Positions 26,639 to 34,150 of a stretch of 64,000 nucleotides of DNA are shown here, piece by piece (positions within the stretch are counted from its first letter, which is position 1; every line of letters begins with the position of its first letter). This DNA comes from Phycisphaerales bacterium (GTDB lineage: Bacteria > Planctomycetota > Phycisphaerae > UBA1845). The stretch spans positions 60,126 through 124,125 of the forward strand of contig JACKHH010000007.1 in the NCBI GenBank assembly GCA_020639095.1. Direction: 5' to 3'. Under the pieces are notes generated by a model. That model saw only the letters and a program-made list of their open reading frames with translations. It did no database searches and had not been told where the DNA came from. The translations under genes were made by a program, and so were the position numbers.

Positions 26639-28447
26639 TTACTTATGCACGAAGCGCACGTCGTCGATCCAGAGGCGGCCCTTCTTGGGCTTGGTGGTGT
26701 GATCCTCGAAGACGAAGACCATGCGCTCCATCTTGCGCCAGTCGGTGATCATGCCGCCGAAATCGGTGAGCGGGGTGCGGATGGTATGCCAGGGCTCAGC
26801 GTCCTGGCCGTCGAAGCGAATCGCACCGGAGCCGCCGGAACAGTGCAGTTCGAGCTTGACGCCCGCGACCGCGCCGTGCACGCGAAACTCGAGCGTGTTG
26901 CATCCGGAGACGTCGGCATCGTTCAGTGAGAGCGTCACGCCGCCGAAGGCTGCGTTCTTCGATTCGACGTCGTAGTCGATGCGCAGCGAACCGTCACCGG
27001 GTTCAGCCAGACCGATGCTCACGGTGACGGTGTCGTCGGCTTGGTCGCGCGTCCAGGTCGAGTTCTCGCCGCCGACGAGGTTCATCGCGAGATCGTCGTC
27101 CGCGAAATCATCGACAACCACGGTATCCGGGCCCTTGGTCTTCAGGTCCTTGGGAATCGCCAAGGGTTCGTAGTCGCGGCGGCGCCAATCCACCAGTCGC
27201 TGTGCGGGGATTTCCTCGCAATATTCGGGTATCAGCTTCCGGCCTCGCTGTACGGTGGTGTGCGACTCGAAGAGCTTCTGCACGAGGCGGTCTTCGACCG
27301 CGTTCGCCAGTGAAAAGAGCAGCATGGTTTGATCGAGGCTGGTGAGGTAGACGTCGCTGACCAGACCCGATTTCAGGTCAATCGAATCGCGGAAGCCGAA
27401 CGCGAACGTCTTGCCGCCTTCGCGGTAGGGGGCGCGGACGCCGAGTTCCTCCAGCTTGCGAAAACACATCACGGCTCGGCGCGGGTAGTACATGGCTGCG
27501 AGCCCGACCGCGTGTGGCGTAACGACGGGCACTTCCAGTCCGCCCCAGCCCAGGTAGCGTCCGCTGGGTGACGAGCACGCGGACCAGCCCCACACGGGCA
27601 TGTCGAGCTGCTTGGCATAGAGCATTTGCGCGTAGGCGAAGTCAGCGGCTGACGCGCCGATCGGCGTGCCGCGCTCGTCGAGGAACAGCCCGTCCTGCAC
27701 CTGCATGAAGAGACCGCCGCCGAGCCACGCGGGCCGGAAGATCTTGAGGCCGTAATGCTCCTCGGTTTCGCGATTGAGCTTTTCCCAGGATTCGGGCGGG
27801 GCAGCTCCGGTGGCGATCGCCCAGAAGGCGGCCATGCGCCCGTCGCCGGCGTAGTCGCCGATGTGCCAACCCGCGTCAAGTTTGCCCTTGGCCATGTCGT
27901 ATCCGCCATAGAGCAGGCCGCGCTCGCCGTCGTATACCGCGGGCCAGTCCATGCGCGCGAGGATGTCCTCAACGTGCGGGGCGAGTTCGGGAAGCGCTTG
28001 CCCGGCGACTACGAGCCCCGCGACGAGGTTGCCGGTGTCGAGCAGCGAGACCATCGTGTCCGAGCTTGACGGCTGCAAGTTGCGCACGTTATTCCACGAT
28101 TGGGAGAACCCCTTCCAGGTCTGAAAGCGGTCGTACGCGTCGAGCACACGGCGGACGCGGATGGTGGCTTCGCCGTCGGTGCAGAGGTTCATGCGCGCCG
28201 CGACACCGCAGGCGGCGACGTAGTAGCCGATGTTCGTGACCGAGGTGTTTTGGCCGCGTTCGCTGGTGTCGTAGGGCAATCCGGTGCTGGGCTCGACGAA
28301 ACGGGCGATGCAGGCCCAGGTGTCGGTAGCCAGCCCGCGGAGGTACACCTCGTCGTCAACGCTCATGCGGTCGGCGCCGCGCGATGCGGTGGCGGAGAAG
28401 GTCATAGCGATCAATACGCAGGCGTAGGTGAGTTTGCGTGTGAGCAC
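26639..28447 (-). CDS. Secreted glycoamylase-like (PF10091-type) glycosidase with C-terminal CBM
   Basis: A 602-residue protein with GTG start at 28447; an in-frame stop lies about 60 nt upstream and no ATG fits. The signal peptide ends near SRGAD. Residues about 30-435 form an (alpha/alpha)6 barrel with GGYDMAKGKLDAGWHIGDYAGDGR broken as GGYDMAKG and GDYAGDGRMAAFWA, and FGFRDSIDLKSG...YLTSLDQTMLLFSL, the same closing layout as the other PF10091 proteins here. Residues about 450-602 are a CIA30/CBM11-like jelly roll (VVDDFADDDLAMN to LWIDDVRFV). It probably acts outside the cytoplasm on oligo- or polymeric beta-glucan. It is the last of three minus-strand carbohydrate genes. Confidence 0.75.
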   Translation of the reverse strand: MLTRKLTYACVLIAMTFSATASRGADRMSVDDEVYLRGLATDTWACIARFVEPSTGLPYDTSERGQNTSVTNIGYYVAACGVAARMNLCTDGEATIRVRRVLDAYDRFQTWKGFSQSWNNVRNLQPSSSDTMVSLLDTGNLVAGLVVAGQALPELAPHVEDILARMDWPAVYDGERGLLYGGYDMAKGKLDAGWHIGDYAGDGRMAAFWAIATGAAPPESWEKLNRETEEHYGLKIFRPAWLGGGLFMQVQDGLFLDERGTPIGASAADFAYAQMLYAKQLDMPVWGWSACSSPSGRYLGWGGLEVPVVTPHAVGLAAMYYPRRAVMCFRKLEELGVRAPYREGGKTFAFGFRDSIDLKSGLVSDVYLTSLDQTMLLFSLANAVEDRLVQKLFESHTTVQRGRKLIPEYCEEIPAQRLVDWRRRDYEPLAIPKDLKTKGPDTVVVDDFADDDLAMNLVGGENSTWTRDQADDTVTVSIGLAEPGDGSLRIDYDVESKNAAFGGVTLSLNDADVSGCNTLEFRVHGAVAGVKLELHCSGGSGAIRFDGQDAEPWHTIRTPLTDFGGMITDWRKMERMVFVFEDHTTKPKKGRLWIDDVRFVHK

Positions 28448-28554
28448 GGCGGCGCTGATCCCAATGGAGCGAAATCTCAGAGCGAACGCGCACGACTCTA
28501 TTCAACGGCGGATGCGATGCAAGTATGAAACCCGCAAACCATCACGGTTCGCTC

Positions 28555-28635
28555 GGGTGGCACGGTCTCGCGCAGCAAGGCCGTGGTTGGGGCTTCGAGG
28601 CTCCATGGCCTGACTTCGTCAGACCATGCCACCCC
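28555..28635 (+). repeat. 81-bp MITE-like repeat, copy A
   Basis: It begins GGGTGGCACGGTCT and ends AGACCATGCCACCCC, so the ends are near-perfect inverted repeats. A second 81-bp copy in the opposite orientation lies at 32853-32933; by hand alignment 66 of 81 bases match. It occupies most of the 226-bp gap 28448-28673, which holds no gene. Confidence 0.75.
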
Positions 28636-28673
28636 GGTCACCCCGACAAAGCGGACCACCACGCGCTGATTTG

Positions 28674-31106
28674 CTAGCGGCAACGCACGCGGACGTCGTG
28701 GGTCTCGTCGGGCTTGCGCGGCGCGGGCAGGACGTTGGTCGGCAGGCCGGCACCGTCGATGGCGAGCTCGATGTCGGGTCCGACCGAGGCATCGTCGGCG
28801 CGCTCGATGTGGATGCGGTAGGTGCATCCGCGGTAGGGACGCGTCAGCGTGACTTCGTCCCAACCCGGCGGGAGGCACGGGTCGATGAGCAGGCCCTTCC
28901 ACGTCGGGCGGATGCCGAGCACCCACTCGCTGATGATGCGGTGCAGCCAGGCAGCCGACCCGGTGTACCACGTCCAACCGCCCCGGCCGAAGTGCGGCGA
29001 CTCGGGACCGTCGACGTTGCCGGGCGTGACGTACGGCTCTGCCCAGTAGCGCTGCGGATCTTTGTTCGTCGGGTTGATCGCGTCGAGCAGTTTGCCGACG
29101 GTGGCGCTGTCGCGCATCTTGGCGGCTGCGGCGATCGCCCAGGTGGCGGCGTGCGTGTAGACGCCGCCGTTCTCACGCATGCCCGGAGCGTAACGCGTGA
29201 TGTAACCGATGTCCGCCACCGACGTATCGAACGCGGGCGAGAGCAGCAGAGCGCCCACTTCGGACACGAGGTGTTTGCACACGGACGACCAGCACTGCTG
29301 CGCACGCGACGCGTCCGCGATGTCGTTCAGGATCGCCCAGGTCTGGGCGTTGAGGAAAATCTTGCCGACGCGCGCCGTGTGGCTACCGAGTTTCTCGCCG
29401 CTGTCGAGCGTGGCGCGCATGTACCATTCACCATCCCAGCCGTGCTCGTTCAGTGCAGAGACGAGTTTGTCGTGGCGGCTGCGATAGTCGCTTGCGAGCG
29501 CTTTGTCACCCAACGTTTCGTGGATATGCGACCAGTCCGCGAGCAATCCCGCGAGGAAATGGCCCAGCCAGATCGACTCGCCTTTTTCCTGCAAACCGGC
29601 GGCACTCAGGCCGTCATTCCAGTCGCCCGCGCCGATGTACGGCAAGCCGCGAGGGCTCGTGCGCTCGAAGACGCGGTTGAACGCACGGCGAATGTGCTCG
29701 CTGAGCGCGACGGGTTCGGCGTCGTCAATGAACGGCGTGGCGTCTTGCAGCACCGAGGTGTCACCGGTCTCGCGAATGTAGTTCGCGGTGACGAATGAGA
29801 GCCACAGCAGGTCGTCGGTCATCCGCGTGATGTGGCCCTGCTCGCTCAGCGGATGCCACCAGTGATACACCGACCCGTCCGCGAACTGATGCTTCGCGTG
29901 CAGGTTGATCTGCTTGCGGCACTCAGCCGGATCGATGGTGAGCCACACCTGTGAATCCTGCAACTGATCGCGGAAGCCGAACGCACCGCTCTGCTGGTAG
30001 TAACCGCAGCGGCCCCACATACGTCCGACAATCGCCTGATAGCGCAGCCAATCGTTCGCGAGGTAGTTCACACCGGTGTCGGGCGTGTCGATACGATGGG
30101 CGGACAAGCGTTTGGACCAATCGGCTTTGGCGCTGGCCAGGGATTTCTCAATCGCGGCGCAGTTCGAGTAGCGGTCGAGCAGCGTGCCCAGGTCGTCGTT
30201 TGATTCGGAGACCGCGAGGACGAAACCGATCTTGCGCGACTCGCCCGCCGGGATCGCGATGACGTGACGCATCGCTGCGATGGGGTCGTCATGCCGACCG
30301 AAACGCGGCTGCCAGATGTCCTGCGTGAGCGCTGCGGGGGCCGCGAATCCGCGGTTCTTGCCGAGGAAAGCGGCTTTGTCGCCCTGGGCTGCTTGTACCG
30401 GTTCCGTCGCGGCGAAGGCGGAGACGTAGGGAAAGTCGGCGTTCCAGTGGCCGTGGCGCTCGGTGGGGACCTCCCACATGTGGTTGCGCGCGACGATGCA
30501 GCCACGTTCGGGATCAAACGATGTTTCGATGAAAAGCTTATGGAATTCGCGGCGCGGCGAAGGCGATACGCCACAGTTCCATTCGAGGAATGAGCAAAGC
30601 TCGATGCGCCGCGCGCGGTCGCTGTTGTTGGTCAGCTCAACGAGCCACAGTTCTACGGTGTCCGTCGGATCGCAGAACATGGTCCAGCGCGAGGCGACGT
30701 TGTTGTATTCGGTTTCAAATACGCTGTAGCCCAGGCCGTTGCGACAGGCGTAGTTGTCGAAGTCGACGAAGCACGGCGCGGGCGTCAGCGACCAGACTTC
30801 GTCGCGGTCGGCATCGCGGGCGTAGATAAACTTGCCGGAAGCGTCGTGCGCGAACTCCTGTTGCCAACGCGTGATGACACCAAGCTGCGAGTTGTCGATC
30901 CAGGTGAATCCGCTGCCGGTTTGGCTGACGGCGAACCCCATGCGCTGATTGCCGACGATGTTGACCCATGGGCGCGGTGTGGCTGGATTGGTGATGCAGT
31001 ACTCACGGCCTTCCGCGAGGAAGTGTCCGTAAGGGTTTGCAGGTGCAACACGTTCCGCCGCCGCGCGCGTCGCGGTCGATACCGGCGGGATGATCGAATT
31101 GGGCAT
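28674..31106 (-). CDS. GH94 beta-glucan oligosaccharide phosphorylase, cytoplasmic
   Basis: An 810-residue protein starting at ATG 31106, with GGAGG 10 nt upstream; the longer open frame would run through the promoter. No signal peptide. GH94 landmarks include YYQQSGAFGFRDQLQDSQ, KHQFADGSVYHWWHP, and GAGDWNDGLS with the catalytic Asp near residue 492. Length is normal for single-domain GH94 enzymes. These cleave beta-glucosidic bonds with phosphate, giving glucose 1-phosphate. The YYQ..GAFGFRDQLQD form resembles the GH94 part of cyclic beta-1,2-glucan synthases and oligo-beta-1,2-glucan phosphorylases. Laminaribiose or cellobiose phosphorylase cannot be excluded. A perfect LacI-type operator lies 63 bp upstream. 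Confidence 0.9.
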   Translation of the reverse strand: MPNSIIPPVSTATRAAAERVAPANPYGHFLAEGREYCITNPATPRPWVNIVGNQRMGFAVSQTGSGFTWIDNSQLGVITRWQQEFAHDASGKFIYARDADRDEVWSLTPAPCFVDFDNYACRNGLGYSVFETEYNNVASRWTMFCDPTDTVELWLVELTNNSDRARRIELCSFLEWNCGVSPSPRREFHKLFIETSFDPERGCIVARNHMWEVPTERHGHWNADFPYVSAFAATEPVQAAQGDKAAFLGKNRGFAAPAALTQDIWQPRFGRHDDPIAAMRHVIAIPAGESRKIGFVLAVSESNDDLGTLLDRYSNCAAIEKSLASAKADWSKRLSAHRIDTPDTGVNYLANDWLRYQAIVGRMWGRCGYYQQSGAFGFRDQLQDSQVWLTIDPAECRKQINLHAKHQFADGSVYHWWHPLSEQGHITRMTDDLLWLSFVTANYIRETGDTSVLQDATPFIDDAEPVALSEHIRRAFNRVFERTSPRGLPYIGAGDWNDGLSAAGLQEKGESIWLGHFLAGLLADWSHIHETLGDKALASDYRSRHDKLVSALNEHGWDGEWYMRATLDSGEKLGSHTARVGKIFLNAQTWAILNDIADASRAQQCWSSVCKHLVSEVGALLLSPAFDTSVADIGYITRYAPGMRENGGVYTHAATWAIAAAAKMRDSATVGKLLDAINPTNKDPQRYWAEPYVTPGNVDGPESPHFGRGGWTWYTGSAAWLHRIISEWVLGIRPTWKGLLIDPCLPPGWDEVTLTRPYRGCTYRIHIERADDASVGPDIELAIDGAGLPTNVLPAPRKPDETHDVRVRCR

Positions 31107-31158
31107 GGGTCCGAAACCTCCCGTGCTGACGGTGATCACGACCCGGGGAATCCGAATC

Positions 31159-31182
31159 AGTGTACACCTGAAAGCGCTTTCA
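31159..31182 (-). promoter_or_regulatory. GH94 promoter -10 (TACACT) with perfect LacI-family operator
   Basis: The 14-bp palindrome TGAAAGCGCTTTCA occupies 31169-31182. On the minus strand TACACT (31159-31164) follows 4 bp downstream of it, so the operator sits in the promoter spacer. The expected -35 (31182-31187, CCCTGT) is weak. A second small palindrome GTGTACAC (31160-31167) overlaps the -10. The 260-bp gap 31107-31366 contains no gene. Confidence 0.75.
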
Positions 31183-31366
31183 CAGGGTACCGCAATCCAA
31201 GCAATTCTGCAACCGCAATCCGCGCCGCTCGGCATGTGAAAATAACGCGATGCCCGGCGTTAAGTTCTCGCGAAACATGCTCGAATCGCGCGTGCGGCGC
31301 GAGCGACTGTGCGATTATCGGTCGGGCGGGAAATGATGGCCCGTTTCAAGCGGTCCCGACTCCTGA

Positions 31367-32776
31367 TCAGTCCCTACCGCGTGGCGACAGCTTGAGGCGT
31401 TCAGCGGCCAGCTTGCTCACCGGGTGTTCCATGAACAGCCGCCAGATGAGGCCGGTCCGCGCGTTCTCGATCGCGAGCAGCATGGGCCCTTCGTCGATGC
31501 CGACGTAGTCGTCGCTCGCGAAGTTCAGATCAAGGTTGAACGAATCGACGAGCCCGAACCCTCCTGCGTCGATGTCGCGCCATGCGAAGGGTTTGCCGTC
31601 CTTGTCCTTGAGGTCGCGCATCGCGCGAAGCGCATCCACACACTCTTTGGGCGCGAACATGATCGACGAACCCGCGGCGTAGGGCGTGACTGTGCCTTCG
31701 TGCCACTTGTCGTCCTTGGCCATGTTGGGCTGGACGTGCGGCACGAGGTAGCTGTTGGGCCCGGTGCATGCGCTGAGCCCCCAGATGTTTTCGCTGAAGG
31801 TGTGGAATTGGTCCGCGACTTCGATGCAACGCTGACGGTGCGTTAGCACGGCGCGGCGCGAGTTCTCGAACCAGTCGACGCGCGGGAGACTCACGCCGAA
31901 CGCGGAAGGATCGTCGGCTTCGAAGGAACGGAAGTCGATCCAGCACTGGCTGAAGAAGTAGTGGAATAGCGTGCCGCTCCAGGACACGACGTAGTGCGGC
32001 ATGTCGTCGTGCTTTCCGATCTCGCGCCGCAATTTGTAGTAGCTGGCTGGTTCGATCGCGTGCTCCGCGACGGGTGAGCCGACGGCGAGCCAGTAGATGA
32101 TGTGCTCCTCCGCGCTGGCAACAGTCCACGCTGCGTGATGGAATTCCCCATCGCCGTCCATGCGCGTTTTGTCAGTCGGGCGCCAACCCATGCAGAGGTA
32201 GCTGTCCGACGCGCGGACAAACGCTTTCCAGTTCGCATCACGCACCAGCTTGTCGACGCGGTCATTGACCGCGCCACCGAAGTACTGGCCAGCCGGGAGC
32301 GCTCCGGCGATGAACAGGGCTGAGTCGATCGTGCTCGCAAGCACTTCGTAGGATGTGTGCGAAAGTCCGCCGGTGTTGCGGTCGACGAAGTGCAGGTACA
32401 TGCCGAAGCGCTTGTTGTCATCACGCGCGAGCAGGGCGTCGAGAATGGTCAGGGCGCGTTGCTCGCCTTCTTCCCGAGTAATCCAGCCGCGTTCCACGCC
32501 GATGGGCAGCGACGAGAGCTGGAAGCCGACGGCAGCGATGCTCGAAACCGGCGATTTCAGCCGGTCGCGCGCGAGCATCGCGGGTGGTTCCACCTCGCGC
32601 CAGAAATACGCAAAGCAGCCCCGTTGCACCTCATCCAGCAAACGCTCGTCTTCGGGTGAGAACCTGTAGGTGAGGGCGCGATCGGTCTCGGGCGAGCGGA
32701 GCACGTCGGGTGGGCCCGCGAAGCTGGAAGCGGTCATCATGATTACCACCGCGGCGAGTAAGTGTTGACGATTCAT
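31367..32776 (-). CDS. Secreted PF10091/GH144-like glucanase
   Basis: A 469-residue protein with signal peptide (MNRQHLLAAVVIMMTASSFA) and ATG at 32776; no strong ribosome site. It is essentially one glycoamylase-like barrel: EVQRGCFAYFWREVEPP at the start, SHTSYEVLASTIDSALFIAG, and GLVDSFNLDLNF...YVGIDEGPMLLAIENARTGL near the end. These match the catalytic part of the GH144-like gene at 21762, without CBM, FN3 or tag. A secreted beta-glucan depolymerising or oligosaccharide-trimming enzyme is inferred; GH144 precedent suggests beta-1,2 linkages. It is transcribed away from the adjacent LacI gene. Confidence 0.8.
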   Translation of the reverse strand: MNRQHLLAAVVIMMTASSFAGPPDVLRSPETDRALTYRFSPEDERLLDEVQRGCFAYFWREVEPPAMLARDRLKSPVSSIAAVGFQLSSLPIGVERGWITREEGEQRALTILDALLARDDNKRFGMYLHFVDRNTGGLSHTSYEVLASTIDSALFIAGALPAGQYFGGAVNDRVDKLVRDANWKAFVRASDSYLCMGWRPTDKTRMDGDGEFHHAAWTVASAEEHIIYWLAVGSPVAEHAIEPASYYKLRREIGKHDDMPHYVVSWSGTLFHYFFSQCWIDFRSFEADDPSAFGVSLPRVDWFENSRRAVLTHRQRCIEVADQFHTFSENIWGLSACTGPNSYLVPHVQPNMAKDDKWHEGTVTPYAAGSSIMFAPKECVDALRAMRDLKDKDGKPFAWRDIDAGGFGLVDSFNLDLNFASDDYVGIDEGPMLLAIENARTGLIWRLFMEHPVSKLAAERLKLSPRGRD

Positions 32777-32852
32777 GCGCTGAGCAGATACTGGCGCAGC
32801 GTCGCCGTGTCAATCGGGCTGCGATCCCCGTGTTGGTTCATCTTGACGACAT

Positions 32853-32933
32853 GGGGTGGTTCGGTCTGACGAATTCAGGCCATGGGACTTCTGGGAGCGG
32901 ACCACGGCCTTGCTGCGCAAGACCGTGCCACCC
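32853..32933 (-). repeat. 81-bp MITE-like repeat, copy B
   Basis: Reverse-oriented partner of 28555-28635, equal in length, ending 49 bp before the LacI start. It fills much of the 205-bp divergent gap 32777-32981 and could affect expression of either neighbour. Its outer bases GGGTGGCACGGTCT and CCACCCC keep the terminal inverted repeat. Confidence 0.75.
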
Positions 32934-32981
32934 AAGGTGACCCAGTACCGGGGCCTGGGAGGTAGCGGCAGGGGAGCATGC

Positions 32982-34013
32982 ATGACCGTCTCCATCTCAG
33001 ATGTCGCGAAGCTGGCCAACGTGTCGATCAGCACGGTTTCGCGCGTGATCAACCGGCCTTCGCTGGTCAACGCGCAAACGCGCGAACGCGTGCAGTCCGC
33101 GATCAATGAGTTGGGGTATCACCCGAATGCGTTCGCGCGCGGGTTGATGCTGCGCAAGAGTGAGATGATCGGTCTGGTTTTGCCTGACATGCACGGCGAG
33201 TTCTATTCCGAAATCATCCGCGGTGCGAATCTCAAAGCCCGCGATCTGGGCTACAACCTGATCATTTCGAGTGCGCACGATCCGGATGACATGCATTCGC
33301 TGCTCGATGGCGTTCGCCAGCGCCGGATCATGGACGGTGTGGCGGTGATGGTCGCGGAGGTGACGGATCATATCCAGAAATCGCTGGGCGAGCTTCACCT
33401 GCCGTTCGTGGTGATCGATAGCGACATCGACGGGGTGGCGCACGACAGTGTGACCATCGATCAGCGGGAGGGGGCGCGGGCGATGATGCGCCACCTGCTG
33501 GACGAATGCGGCGCGAAGCGGATCGTGTTCGTCGGCGGACTTGAGACGAACGTGGACACGATGGCGCGCCTCGACGCATACCGCGTGATCCTGGCTGAAC
33601 GGGGCATCACGCCGACGGACGACGACGTGCACCATTTGGATTACCAGTACGAGACGGCGTACGCCTTCGGCAAGGAGCATCTGCGCAACTGGGTGGGCGC
33701 GGGGAACTGCGTGTTCGCAGCCAATGACGAGATGGCATCGGGAATCATCGATGCTGCGTACGCGCTCGACATCAAGGTGCCCAAAGAAATTGCGGTGGTG
33801 GGGTTTGATGATACCCGCATCGCGCGCATGACCCGTCCGCCGCTCACCACGGTCCGCGTGCCCATGGCACTGATGGGCGCGACAGCCATCGAGCTGCTCT
33901 GCAAGCGCCTGGCTGACCCTGAAATCGCGGAGCAACGCGTATCCCTCCGGCCGCAGCTCATCACGCGGCGGTCTTGCGGCGGAGGAGGCGGTTCGGGCAG
34001 CGATCGCGCCTAA
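32982..34013 (+). CDS. LacI-family transcriptional regulator (1)
   Basis: A 343-residue protein starting at ATG 32982 with GGGGAG close upstream; the longer open frame runs through a repeat and is rejected. The helix-turn-helix (ISDVAKLANVSISTVSRVIN) and a complete hinge (GYHPNAFARGLMLRKS) with the minor-groove Leu are present. A periplasmic-binding-protein-like sugar sensor fills about 60-335 (GLVLPDMHGEFYSEIIRG, VVGFDDTRIARM). It is probably a repressor released by a beta-glucan-derived sugar. It lies beside the PF10091 and GH94 genes, making it the best candidate to bind TGAAAGCGCTTTCA at 31169 and 20126. That link is inferred. Confidence 0.92.
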   Translation: MTVSISDVAKLANVSISTVSRVINRPSLVNAQTRERVQSAINELGYHPNAFARGLMLRKSEMIGLVLPDMHGEFYSEIIRGANLKARDLGYNLIISSAHDPDDMHSLLDGVRQRRIMDGVAVMVAEVTDHIQKSLGELHLPFVVIDSDIDGVAHDSVTIDQREGARAMMRHLLDECGAKRIVFVGGLETNVDTMARLDAYRVILAERGITPTDDDVHHLDYQYETAYAFGKEHLRNWVGAGNCVFAANDEMASGIIDAAYALDIKVPKEIAVVGFDDTRIARMTRPPLTTVRVPMALMGATAIELLCKRLADPEIAEQRVSLRPQLITRRSCGGGGGSGSDRA

Positions 34014-34150
34014 CCTCGTCTTAACGCATCTTGGAAAAAAACCTATCGGCAAATCGAACAAGATGCGCTATGATTGTGCGCGAGTGGTGGATGCCGCTCG
34101 GCAATGTCCAACCAGCATCTCATCAATCGGGTTCAATCAGGGGAGAACGC

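Noticed and set aside
28498..28977. Minus-strand frame running through repeat A
   Set aside because: It overlaps the GH94 3' end out of frame, and its distinctive part is only the translated 81-bp repeat.
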